A stretch of 64,000 bases of DNA from DASXYG01 sp036502625. Lineage in GTDB: Bacteria > Actinomycetota > Actinomycetes > Streptosporangiales > Streptosporangiaceae. Below, in pieces: positions 24,295 to 32,236 of the stretch (position 1 is the first letter of the stretch; each line of letters opens with the position of its first letter). The position numbers and the translations under genes are program-made. The stretch covers positions 1 to 64,000 of the forward strand of contig DASXYG010000079.1 of NCBI GenBank assembly GCA_036502625.1, written 5' to 3'. A model generated the notes under the pieces. That model was not told where the DNA came from, made no database searches, and saw only the letters and a list, made by a program, of their open reading frames with translations.

Positions 24295-24680
24295 TCAGTT
24301 GTAGTAGCGGCGGGCGCTGGAGCCGACGCGGGAGATGTCGGTGCCGTAGACGTGCAGGCTGATGGCGGTCTCGTCGCCGACGTTGCGGATGCGGTGGATG
24401 TCGCCGGGCGGCGCGAAGCCGCTGACCTCGCCGGGAGCGCTGTCCCGCGTGCCGATGGGGTGGAGCGCTTCGTCGAACAGTTCCTCGTGCTCGACGCCCG
24501 TGAGCACGCCCACGACGCACCAGGTGATGTGGTCGTGGATCCGGGTGGTCTGCCCGGGGCGCCAGACCAGGCCGAGGATGGAGAACGCCCCGTCGGGCTC
24601 GGTGTGCAGCAGGTGGCCCGCGACCTTGTCGGGCCGGCCGAGGCGGCGAGATCGGTGAGCGTCGCCGGTGAGAGGGGCAT
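24295..24680 (-). pseudogene. Cysteine-dioxygenase-like cupin, apparent frameshift
   Basis: The minus-strand DNA from ATG 24680, with a strong AGGAGG site just upstream, reads MPLSPATLTDLAA and then loses frame. From about 24643 another frame continues with LGRPDKVAGHLLHTEPDGAF, then TTRIHDHITWCVVGVL (iron-binding His-x-His of the cupin) and SLHVYGTDI, ending at 24295. Adding one base at the GCCGCC-TCGG junction (about 24640-24645) would join the halves. A frame open from ATG 24771 exists, but its first 45 residues look unnatural and run into the LysR promoter. The family normally has about 40-60 more N-terminal residues, so the gene also looks 5'-truncated. A sequencing error is possible. 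Confidence 0.6.
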
Positions 24681-24736
24681 GGCCGGGTCCTCCTTCGAAG
24701 TGCGGGTTCGCCTCCTCAGGGTCCCGTGCGGTCGAC

Positions 24737-24759
24737 TCATTCGTCCAATGAAGATCTTC
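24737..24759. promoter_or_regulatory. Palindromes between the cupin and LysR genes
   Basis: TCATT-CGTCC-AATGA (24737-24751) is a 15-base inverted repeat, and GAAGATCTTC (24750-24759) a perfect 10-base palindrome partly overlapping it, 28-50 bases upstream of the LysR start. LysR proteins usually bind such dyads in the intergenic region shared with a divergent target. The assignment is inferred. Confidence 0.5.
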
Positions 24760-24786
24760 GTGCGAACACATGCGTACTCTTGATGC

Positions 24787-25677
24787 ATGCTGGACATCCT
24801 GCGGTTACGCGTCCTCGCGGCGATCGCCGCGCACGGCTCGGTCACCAAGGCCGCCGCGCACCTGAACTACTCCCAGCCCGCCGTCAGCCACCATCTGGCC
24901 AGGCTGGAGGCCGAGACCGGGGCGAGGCTCGTCCAGCGGGTCGGGCGGGGCATCCGCCTCACCCCGGAGGGCGAGCACCTGGCCCGCCGCGCCACCGAGA
25001 TCCTCGGCCGGGTCGACACCGCCGCCGCGGAACTGTCCGCGATGGTGGGCCTGCGGACCGGCCGCGTCCGGGTGGCCGGCTTCCAGTCAGCGCTCGCCGC
25101 GCTGGTGCCGCACGCCGCGAACACCCTGCGCGGCGAGCACCCCGGCATCGAACTGCACCTGACCGAGGCCCACCCGCGTGTGGCGCTCGACCTGCTGCGT
25201 ACCGGGCAGGTCGACGTCGCGGTCGTCTTCCGCTATGACGACACGACCCCGGACGACATCCGCGCCACGCATCTTTTCGACGACCCGATGTACCTGCTGA
25301 GCCGCGAACCCGGCCAGACGCTGGCCGGCAACCGCGACTCCGCCTGGATCGCGGGCTGCGAGAACTGCCGCCGCGAGTTCCTCGACGCCTGCGACAAGGC
25401 CGGTTTCGTCCCGCCCATCGCGTACACCAGCGACGACATCATCGTCCAGCAGGCGCTGGTCGCCGCCGGCATGGGCGTGACCACCATGCCGGGCCTGGCG
25501 CTGCGCACCCACCACGCCCCCGGAATCGCGGCCAGCGCCCTCCCCGACTTCCGCCGCCACGTCTACCTGGCCACCTACGGCGACCCCCCCGACCCACCCG
25601 CGACCACGGCGTTCGTCACCGCCCTAGCCCACGCCGTCGAGCAAACCCGGCCGGGCGAGCCTGCGGCACCCGCGTAG
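24787..25677 (+). CDS. LysR-family transcriptional regulator
   Basis: 296 residues. The N-terminal winged helix-turn-helix (LRVLAAIAAHGSVTKAAAHL, YSQPAVSHHLARLEAETGAR) is followed by a type 2 periplasmic-binding-like effector domain (GRVRVAGFQSALAALVPHAA onward). A cysteine pair ENCRRE with nearby GCE and DACD could be redox-sensitive, though this is speculative. ATG 24787, divergent from the cupin gene with palindromes in between. The most likely targets are the cupin-PPOX-VOC genes. Confidence 0.93.
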   Translation: MLDILRLRVLAAIAAHGSVTKAAAHLNYSQPAVSHHLARLEAETGARLVQRVGRGIRLTPEGEHLARRATEILGRVDTAAAELSAMVGLRTGRVRVAGFQSALAALVPHAANTLRGEHPGIELHLTEAHPRVALDLLRTGQVDVAVVFRYDDTTPDDIRATHLFDDPMYLLSREPGQTLAGNRDSAWIAGCENCRREFLDACDKAGFVPPIAYTSDDIIVQQALVAAGMGVTTMPGLALRTHHAPGIAASALPDFRRHVYLATYGDPPDPPATTAFVTALAHAVEQTRPGEPAAPA

Positions 25678-25715
25678 CTGAATGATCTCGACCGAGCGCC
25701 GTGGGGCGTCGGCGG

Positions 25716-26918
25716 TCAGGGGGCGTGGACGTGGAAGTGGAGGGTCGTGTGGTGGAGGGACTCGGTGATCTGCCAGCAGCCGGAATGGGGGAGTGCGATG
25801 ACGGTGGGCCAGAAGGAGATCGGCTTGTCGCCGTTGCCTGTGGCGTTGCCGTACGCGCGGACGGAGGCGTGTCCGGTGCCGGGGGCGTCTACGCGGTGGA
25901 CGGCCAGGCGGGGGCGGCCCGCGTGGGGGGACATCGTGCCGCGGTCGTCGAGGGTGAAGGAGCCGTACTTCAGCCGGTAGCCGGCGCCGGCGCGGGTCAT
26001 GCCGGCGCCGATGCCCTGGGTCCACAGCGGGCCTGAGCCGTACCAGCCGTCGCCGCCCGCGCCGGTGACCAGGGTGCGGGGGACCGTCGACGGCTGGACG
26101 GGCGCGGGGGCCGGGCATGCCGCGTCCGCCGTCGTGGCGGGCGGGCTCCGGCGGGTGCCGTCCGCCGAGGGGCCGCCGTGGCTTGCGGAGCAGCCCGCCA
26201 GCACGACGACCGAGCCCGCGAGGGCCACGAGCCCGGCTACCTGGACGGTCCGGACGTGGAGCTGCAGCATGCGGGGGATCCACCTCGGCTCGTATCGGTT
26301 GCCGTCGTCGTCATCGGGCCGCCATCGGGGGACGAGCACGGCCACCGCGAGCGGGACTGCGAACCCGATGCCGTACGCCACGCCGGTCAGCGGCGGCGCG
26401 ATGCCCAGTACGGTCAGGCCCAGCGCCGCCCAGGTGGTCGCGGAGACCCGGAAGGTGCTCACCGCGGTGCCGGTGTCCAGGCCCCACACGAACGCGCCGA
26501 GCATCGCGCCGCGGCGATAGGTGATCATCTTGGGCGTCTGCCGGGGCAGGCCGATGCTGAACATCCTCCCGCGGGCCAGTACCCACACGTCCACGCCGAA
26601 GAACACCGCGCACACCGCCGCCGCGATGGCCGGGTACGCCGCGCCGGCGTGCCCGGCGCCCGACACACCGCCCAGCAGGCCCACCGCGAGGAAGACCGTG
26701 GTGGCCGACAGCAGGAACCCCGTGCCGAGCAGGACGACCGGCAGCGCCCGCCGCGCGGCCCGGATCCGTCCCTCCTGGACCAGAAGGGCCGGCGCGCCCT
26801 TGGCCCGCGGCCGGAGCGTGCCGATGAAGGACAGGCCTCAAGGGCTGAACAACTGGGCGAATCCCGCCGTCGCGGCGAGCACCAGCGCGATGATGCCGGT
26901 GGCCGCCGTACTCGTCAC
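25716..26918 (-). pseudogene. Multi-pass membrane protein with in-frame TGA
   Basis: From GTG 26918 (GGAGGACAC upstream) 26 codons read through a hydrophobic helix to LFSP, then TGA at 26838-26840, then the same frame stays open for about 373 codons. The sense before and after the stop (IIALVLAATAGFAQLFSP, GLSFIGTLRPRAKGAP) looks like one membrane protein, and TGG (Trp) to TGA would explain it. Several membrane helices reach about residue 240 (RRGAMLGAFVWGLDTGTAVS is the most distinctive segment), followed by an extracellular Pro/Ala-rich linker and a C-terminal domain ending HTTLHFHVHAP. It is last in the MauE/MauD-like operon and may be a MauF/CcdA-like partner (tentative). A shorter product from GTG 26684 is possible. 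Confidence 0.6.
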
Positions 26919-26965
26919 CGTGTCCTCCGCAGCAACACGCCGGTACGACCGTCCCTTCGATCAGG

Positions 26966-27310
26966 TCAGCAGCACGACGCCCAGGACCGCGCCTGCGAGC
27001 AGATGAACGTGCCCGTGTCACAGTTACCGCCGGTGGTGCACTCGTAGCAGATGAAGTAGCCGCCGGTGACCGGACACTGCCAGGACTCCAGATGCCCGCC
27101 GTTCCCGCAGTTGACCTGCTCGCAGGCGCTGCCGTACACGCCGCAGGTGTTGCAGTACACGAGGTTGCAGCAGCCCTCGTCGCAGGCCGCCGAGGCCGAC
27201 GCGGCGTCCCGCCGCGCCTGCTTGTCGGCCATTCCGCCGATCATCTTCGGACCGGAGTTCGTGATCTTCTGGAAGAAGCTGCGTACTCCTGTCGCGGTCT
27301 TCGTGGTCAT
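26966..27310 (-). CDS. Cys-rich 114-residue protein, methylamine-dehydrogenase-small-subunit-like context
   Basis: 114 residues with 14 cysteines, all in the last 74 residues (ACDEGCCNLVYCNTCGVYG; CYECTTGGNCDTG), and exactly two tryptophans, in HLESWQC and ARSWASCC. The first 40 residues are basic and lack a recognisable signal peptide. ATG 27310 overlaps the MauD-like stop by four bases, and a MauE-like gene precedes that one. The E-D-A order is that of methylamine dehydrogenase clusters, whose small subunit is a Cys-rich protein with two Trp that become tryptophan tryptophylquinone. Similarity to that subunit (SW-x(1-3)-C spacing) is suggestive only. It might instead be a disulfide-rich peptide or metal binder. 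Confidence 0.7.
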   Translation of the reverse strand: MTTKTATGVRSFFQKITNSGPKMIGGMADKQARRDAASASAACDEGCCNLVYCNTCGVYGSACEQVNCGNGGHLESWQCPVTGGYFICYECTTGGNCDTGTFICSQARSWASCC

Positions 27311-27894
27311 GCCCGCATCCCTTCGTGATCCGAGTCGAGGCTGTGGATGGTCGTCGTGTCCACCGGTACCAAGGCGCCGACCATCTCGTAGACCTGCCTG
27401 GTCGACGTGATTCCCGACGCTCGGCGCAGCCGTCCGTGCTCGACGACCACCACCAGCGGGGTCAGGAGGATCCCGATGCTCTTCATGATCGTGCGCCCCC
27501 GGTCGACGATCACGTCATCGGGCCGGAATCCGAGTTCGGGCGCGATCCGCGCGCCCTCGGGCGTGGTGCCGGGGTCGAGCACCAGCCACAGGCCCGGCGG
27601 GAGCACGCCCTGCAGGCCCGCGGCGATCGAACGGCAGACGAAACACTTGTCGGACAGGAACAGGACGAGCGCGCTGGTCGCGGTGTCCAGCCCCGCGGGG
27701 AGGCCGACCGCGCTGGCGGGCAGGTCACGCGCCTCGCCCAGGTCGACGGGCGTCGCGCGGTCGATCAGCCCCGCCTGCTCGCGGATCTGCTTCAGGCTGC
27801 GGAACGTCTCCACCTGGGCGCTGATGAGCAGGAAGACCACGACACCGAGGCCGGCCGCGAGGACGATGGCGACGACCGCCAGCGTGGTTGTCAT
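27307..27894 (-). CDS. MauD-like membrane-anchored thioredoxin-fold protein
   Basis: 195 residues. One N-terminal membrane helix (LAVVAIVLAAGLGVVVFLLI) is followed by an extracytoplasmic thioredoxin-like domain with a CxxC active site in LFLSDKCFVCRS and a cis-Pro region ILLTPLVVVVEHG. This is the layout of MauD, the disulfide-handling maturation factor of methylamine dehydrogenase. It overlaps MauE-like upstream (ATGA) and the Cys-rich gene downstream (ATGA), so all three are translationally coupled. The likely role is to form or isomerise disulfides in the 14-Cys protein (inference from context). Confidence 0.82.
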   Translation of the reverse strand: MTTTLAVVAIVLAAGLGVVVFLLISAQVETFRSLKQIREQAGLIDRATPVDLGEARDLPASAVGLPAGLDTATSALVLFLSDKCFVCRSIAAGLQGVLPPGLWLVLDPGTTPEGARIAPELGFRPDDVIVDRGRTIMKSIGILLTPLVVVVEHGRLRRASGITSTRQVYEMVGALVPVDTTTIHSLDSDHEGMRA

Positions 27895-28472
27895 GAACGC
27901 TCCTCACTGAGGGTGAAGATAGGGCTGTGATGGGGCTCCAGCGCCTCGGACACCGCCTGCCGGTCGCCGATCGCCGCGCGGGTGCCGCGTGCCAGCCGTA
28001 CGGCGCGGGCCCCGCAGAGGCCGGCGATCAGCACCGCCAGAAGAGCCAGCCCTTGCCGGTACGTCCAGTCGCGGCCGATCAGGGAGAGCGCGCCCACGCC
28101 GGCGAGCCAGAGCGGCAGCGCGTAGAGCTGCCGCGCGCCCAGCGTCGCGTTGCCCGTGGCGCCGAAACAGGAGCAGGCGATCGGTTCGGCGGCCCGCAGG
28201 CCCTGTACGCCCGCGAGCGCGAAGCCGGCGGCGAGCAGGAGCACCAGCGCGCGCGGCCACACCTGCCCGGGAACCAGCAGCAGGCCGGCGGCGGCGGCCA
28301 GCTCGGCCAGCGGGACCGCGACGACCGCGGCCCGCCGTACCGGGGCGGGGAGACCGAGCGCGCGCAGCGTCTCCCCGAATTCCGTGGGCGCCCGGAGCTT
28401 CTCCAGGGCGGCCCACAGCAGGGCGCCGGACAGGGCGAAGGCGACCGCCCACGCCGTCAGTTCAATGAGCAT
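27891..28472 (-). CDS. MauE/DoxX-type membrane protein
   Basis: 193 residues, four predicted membrane helices (ALSGALLWAALEKLRAP; AAVVAVPLAELAAAAGLLLV; ALVLLLAAGFALAGVQGL; LWLAGVGALSLIG) with the CSCFGATG cysteine motif that marks the MauE family. MauE is thought to pass reducing or oxidising equivalents to MauD. Start ATG 28472 with GGCGGAGATG upstream. First of three overlapping genes; the Tat protein gene lies 36 bases upstream. Confidence 0.85.
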   Translation of the reverse strand: MLIELTAWAVAFALSGALLWAALEKLRAPTEFGETLRALGLPAPVRRAAVVAVPLAELAAAAGLLLVPGQVWPRALVLLLAAGFALAGVQGLRAAEPIACSCFGATGNATLGARQLYALPLWLAGVGALSLIGRDWTYRQGLALLAVLIAGLCGARAVRLARGTRAAIGDRQAVSEALEPHHSPIFTLSEERS

Positions 28473-28508
28473 GACATCTCCGCCGGTCGGCCGACGATCC
28501 GGGCCAGG

Positions 28509-29069
28509 TCAGCCGCGCAACGGCGCGACCAGCGGTTTCACCGCCATGCAGACGGACTGCTGCCCGGCGGCGTTGTCCATGACCTGGGCCACGTACGGGG
28601 CGGCGGCGTCCGGATGGTCGCCGACCTCGGTGATCGTGTGGTCGGACACGAGCGCCTCCGAATCGGCTATCCGCAGCACCTTGCCGGCCTCCGGACGCCC
28701 GGCGATGCTGCCGGTGACCGGGCGCACCAGGGGAGACGCCACGTCCTTGGCGGCGCCCTCCGGCCGCTTCCGCACCCACACCAGGTCGCCGGATCGAAGC
28801 CGCCACCCGTCAGGGAACCCGTGCACGGGCAGGGTCCGCGCGGCCTTCGTGCCCTCCGTCATGACGACCTCGACGTTCGCCCCGACGTGGCGGCGGACCA
28901 TCGCGACCGGTGCCGCGCTCGTGGCCCGGCGCGCGGACGTCACCGAAGCCGCGGCGGCGCCCTCACCGAGCATGCCGACGGCCGTCGCGCCCGCGACCAC
29001 CCCGGCCGCCGTCACGCCCAGCATCTCCCGGCGGCTGAACTCCGTGCCACGTGCCGTTTCCTTCTCCAC
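28509..29069 (-). CDS. Tat-exported protein of unknown function
   Basis: 186 residues. Tat signal FSRREMLGVTAAGVVAGATA, then a roughly 140-residue secreted domain with no family I recognise (VRRHVGANVEVVMTEGTKAA; GDLVWVRKRPEGAAKDVASP). One Cys near the C-terminus (QQSVCMAVKPL). GTG 29069 has GAGAGG upstream. It heads the operon in the position that the large subunit occupies in mau clusters but is far too short to be one. Possibly a partner or receptor of the Cys-rich protein. Confidence 0.75.
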   Translation of the reverse strand: MEKETARGTEFSRREMLGVTAAGVVAGATAVGMLGEGAAAASVTSARRATSAAPVAMVRRHVGANVEVVMTEGTKAARTLPVHGFPDGWRLRSGDLVWVRKRPEGAAKDVASPLVRPVTGSIAGRPEAGKVLRIADSEALVSDHTITEVGDHPDAAAPYVAQVMDNAAGQQSVCMAVKPLVAPLRG

Positions 29070-29266
29070 TGGCCTCTCACTTCCGCCCGGTTGTGCGACT
29101 GACCGAGCTTCGTGCGCTCGCGGACCGGCGGCAAGACCTATTTAGCCAGGGCTCAAAGGGTCGCGTTCTGCCTGTTCACAAGGGCCACGGATATGTGTAG
29201 CGGATTTGGTGAACGGGGTGCACACTGTTTGCGGCTGCAAAGGGTGGACCGTTCGGGGGTTACACT

Positions 29267-30250
29267 GTGTTGCACATTTACTTTTCGCACGATGACCTTG
29301 CGAGAACCATGATCGCGCAAGGTCCGGCGCCGATGTGGGAGATGCTCCTTAGCCTGCACGTGCTGCGCTCCCGTGGCGGTCCTGAAGACGTTCGGCAATG
29401 GCGTCGTGAGGTCGGTGCCAGATTGCCGGATGTGGCCAGTTCTCTGCTGGAATTCGTGCCGTCACAGGGCTACTCGCCGGCCTTCCTGAGGCCGGACGGA
29501 GGCGCCGACTTCGAACAATCACTGGCCGCGCTCTTATCGACCCCGCGCTGCCGGGTCCGGGCCGAGCTCGCCGTCATGGCCGCCCGGCACCCGTTGAGCG
29601 GGCTGGCGGCCGCGATCGCCGACGGCCGCGGTACGCTCCGCGACCTCGGAGACGCGATCCGGTCGTACTACCAGATCGCCATCGTCCCGTACTGGCCGCG
29701 GATCCAGACGGTCGTCCAGACCGACGTCGCCCTCCGCGCGAGCGACCTCACCCGCCACGGCCTCGGCGAGGTGTTCACCGGGCTGGCCCCGCAGGCCCGC
29801 TGGCTGCCGCCGGTGCTCAACGCCCCGTACCCGTCGGAGCAGGAGCTCCGTCTCCAGGACCGCGGCCTGCTGCTGTTGCCGTCGTTCTTCCTCCGCACCA
29901 GGCTGATCACGCTCAGCGAGCGCTCCTCGACGCCGGTGCTCGTCTTCCCCATCCGGCACGATCCCGCCCGGTCGTACGAGTCGCCGGACGGGCCGTCCGG
30001 GCACCCGATCACCGCTCTGCTCGGCCGTACGCGCGCGCGCCTCCTGACCGTCGTCGCGACCGGACCGGCCACGACGACCCAGCTCGCCCGCCGCTGCATG
30101 GTGTCGCCGGCGTCGGCCAGCCAGCACACCGCGGTGCTGCGCGCCACGGGCCTGATCACCAGCCGGCGGATCGGCGGAAGCGTCGTGCACGCCATCACAC
30201 CGCTGGGCGTCGCGCTGAGCGGGGACGCGTCACCGCAACGGGCGAGCTGA
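29267..30250 (+). CDS. ArsR-like winged-helix regulator, DUF5937-type
   Basis: 327 residues. The first two thirds are an N-terminal domain of unknown function found in actinobacterial ArsR-like regulators (SHDDLARTMIAQGPAPMWEM). The C-terminal winged helix-turn-helix is clear: TTTQLARRCMVSPASASQHT then LRATGLITSRRIGGSVVHAI. GTG 29267 fits family N-termini and has GGGGG eight bases upstream; ATG 29309 is the alternative. Divergent from the Tat/MauE/MauD/Cys-rich operon over a 197-base, comparatively AT-rich intergenic region, so it is the likely regulator of that operon. Confidence 0.85.
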   Translation: MLHIYFSHDDLARTMIAQGPAPMWEMLLSLHVLRSRGGPEDVRQWRREVGARLPDVASSLLEFVPSQGYSPAFLRPDGGADFEQSLAALLSTPRCRVRAELAVMAARHPLSGLAAAIADGRGTLRDLGDAIRSYYQIAIVPYWPRIQTVVQTDVALRASDLTRHGLGEVFTGLAPQARWLPPVLNAPYPSEQELRLQDRGLLLLPSFFLRTRLITLSERSSTPVLVFPIRHDPARSYESPDGPSGHPITALLGRTRARLLTVVATGPATTTQLARRCMVSPASASQHTAVLRATGLITSRRIGGSVVHAITPLGVALSGDASPQRAS

Positions 30251-30269
30251 GCCCGGCCCGCCCCTGGGG

Positions 30270-31139
30270 TCATCCACCGGCTTCGGCGGTGACCAGCCAC
30301 GCGGCGTACCCCAGCCACACGCCGCCGGGCCCGGCGCGCCGGCCCAGCGCGTGGCGCAGGTCGGCGTCGATCGCGGCGATCGTGGCGGACGGCAGGCCGG
30401 CGAGCCGCTGCCGCCCCGTCGGGTGGTCCTTGTAGTACGCGATCGCGTCCTCGACGTCCGATCCGACGGCCATGCGCCCGGTGACGCCCTCGATACGGAT
30501 GCCGCCGAAGCCCGCTCCGCCGAGCAGCGTACGGATGCGGCGCGGGTCGTCCAGCGAGAACGGGCCGGGGGCGTCCGCGCGGCGGAGCGGCGGCGGCTCC
30601 GTGTGCGCGGCGATCACGCCGAACGGGAGCCGGATGTACTCCACGAGCTCGGCGTTCTGCCAGCACAGGAACGCCAGCCGGGCGCCGGGCCGCAGGGCCG
30701 CCGCCACGTTGCGGAACGCCGCGCCGGGGTCGGCGAAGAACATCACCCCGAGGCAGGAGAACGCCGCGTCGAACGCCGCCGGGTCGAACGGGTGAACCTG
30801 GGCGTCCGCGCGCAGGAACCCGGCGCCGCGGACGCGGGCGTCGCGGGCCTGGGCGCGGGCGACGGCGAGCATCGGTTCGGACGGGTCCACCCCGAGCGCG
30901 TGGCCACCGGCCGCGCCGTCGGTGACCCGGCGGGCGGCCGCGATCGTCGCGTCGCCGCACCCGCAGCCGATGTCCAATACCCGCTGCCCCGGGCGGGGAT
31001 CGGCGGCGGCGAGCAACCGCGCGGCGAGGGGCGCGTGCATCCGCCGATGGCGTTCGTGCTGGGCGACGTAATGCCGTCCGGTCTCGCCATTCCACGCGCT
31101 GAGCTGCTCATTGTTCGGAACCACCGTGTCGTCCGCCAC
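30270..31139 (-). CDS. Class I SAM-dependent methyltransferase
   Basis: About 289 residues. S-adenosylmethionine-binding motif I VLDIGCGCGDATI, acidic loop GVDPSEPMLA, motif III-like ALRPGARLAFLCW. The type (UbiE/Coq5-like, small-molecule acting) lacks substrate-specific hallmarks. GTG 31139 is chosen because GGGGG precedes it by 5 bases and family members start near the NNEQLSAWNGETG segment; ATG 31187 in frame would add 16 residues and has no clear ribosome-binding site. Divergent from the acyl-CoA-dehydrogenase-like gene. Confidence 0.88.
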   Translation of the reverse strand: MADDTVVPNNEQLSAWNGETGRHYVAQHERHRRMHAPLAARLLAAADPRPGQRVLDIGCGCGDATIAAARRVTDGAAGGHALGVDPSEPMLAVARAQARDARVRGAGFLRADAQVHPFDPAAFDAAFSCLGVMFFADPGAAFRNVAAALRPGARLAFLCWQNAELVEYIRLPFGVIAAHTEPPPLRRADAPGPFSLDDPRRIRTLLGGAGFGGIRIEGVTGRMAVGSDVEDAIAYYKDHPTGRQRLAGLPSATIAAIDADLRHALGRRAGPGGVWLGYAAWLVTAEAGG

Positions 31140-31225
31140 TTCGGCCCCCGGATTCGCCGGATTAGGTGGTGATCTCCGGCGAATCATAGATAGCCATCCG
31201 GGTTGTCGTCACTATTGTGGCCGGT

Positions 31226-32236
31226 ATGAGATCCGGCGTCGTAACGGTCGCGCGCGACATCGCCGAGACCGTGCTATTTCCCCAGGCAATGGACGTCGAT
31301 GAAATGGACGCGGTGCCGCGTGCGCAGCTCGACGCGCTCGCCGCCGCCGGCCTGTACGGCGCGCCGGTGGCCCGCGAGGCCGGCGGCCTCGGCCTGGATT
31401 TCCCGAATGTGTGCGCGGTGGCCGAGGAATTGGCGGCCGGATGCCTGGCCACCGCATTCGTCTGGATGCAGCATTTCGGTCTGCTGCTGACCCTGACCGC
31501 GCCGGGCGCCCCGCCCGCCTTGCGCGACCGGTGGCTGCTCCCGGCGTGCCGGGGTGAGGTACGGGGCGGCCTCGCGCTGGCCGGCATGGTGCCCGGTCCG
31601 CCGCAGCTTCGCGCCGTACCGGCGAACGGCGGGTGGGAGCTGCACGGCACGGCGCCGTGGGTCAGCGGCTGGGGCCTGGTCGACGTGCTGCAGGTCGCCG
31701 CGCGCGGCCCGGACGACACGCTGCTCACCCTGATCATGGACGCCGCGCCGTGCCAGGGGCTGACGGTGACCCGGCAGCGGCTGGTGGCGGCCGACGCGAC
31801 CGTCACCGTCCGCCTCGACTTCGCCGGCGTGCCGGTGCCCGCCGCGCGCGTCGCCGGGCGTACACCGTTCGATCCGTCCGCCGGGCTGAATCCGCCGGGG
31901 CTGCGGGTCAACGGATCGCTGGCCCTCGGTGTCGCCGCGCGCTGCTGCCGGCTGATCGGGCCGGGCCCCCTGGACGACGCGCTCGCCGCATGCCGCGCGC
32001 GTCTGGACCGGGCCCTGGACGAGGACCACACGTCCATGGCCGAGGCGCGGGCGGCGGCGTCGGAGCTCGCGACGCGCGCCGCCGCGGCTCTCGTCGTCCA
32101 CGCCGGCAGCGGGTCGGTGACGCGCGACCGGCACGCGCAGCGGCTGGCCCGCGAGGCGGTGCTCACGCTCGTGTTCGGGTCGCGCCCGCACATCAAGACC
32201 GCGCTGCTCGGGCGCCTCGGGGCCGCGGCGGGGTGA
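31226..32236 (+). CDS. Acyl-CoA dehydrogenase-like flavoprotein
   Basis: 336 residues, shorter than the usual 380-400. The N-terminal helical domain (LDALAAAGLYGAPVAREAGG) and middle beta domain (GWELHGTAPWVSGWGLVDVL) are recognisable; the C-terminal helical bundle is shortened. The catalytic Glu could not be placed, so it may be a hydroxylase-type or inactive member. ATG 31226. Its last 44 bases overlap the end of the convergent glycosyltransferase gene. Confidence 0.8.
   Translation: MRSGVVTVARDIAETVLFPQAMDVDEMDAVPRAQLDALAAAGLYGAPVAREAGGLGLDFPNVCAVAEELAAGCLATAFVWMQHFGLLLTLTAPGAPPALRDRWLLPACRGEVRGGLALAGMVPGPPQLRAVPANGGWELHGTAPWVSGWGLVDVLQVAARGPDDTLLTLIMDAAPCQGLTVTRQRLVAADATVTVRLDFAGVPVPAARVAGRTPFDPSAGLNPPGLRVNGSLALGVAARCCRLIGPGPLDDALAACRARLDRALDEDHTSMAEARAAASELATRAAAALVVHAGSGSVTRDRHAQRLAREAVLTLVFGSRPHIKTALLGRLGAAAG

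Noticed and set aside
24681..24771. ATG 24771 as the start of the cupin gene
   Set aside because: The predicted N-terminus lacks a good ribosome-binding site, overlaps the LysR promoter and palindromes, and does not resemble the family; the ATG at 24680 with AGGAGG is more convincing despite the frame change.
26838..26840. Selenocysteine at the in-frame TGA
   Set aside because: No Cys or Sec-type redox motif surrounds the codon and no SECIS-like hairpin was recognised immediately after it; a Trp-to-stop change is simpler.
29153..29398. 81-residue minus-strand open frame
   Set aside because: It spans the divergent promoter and the start of the ArsR-like gene, without a ribosome-binding site or recognisable similarity.
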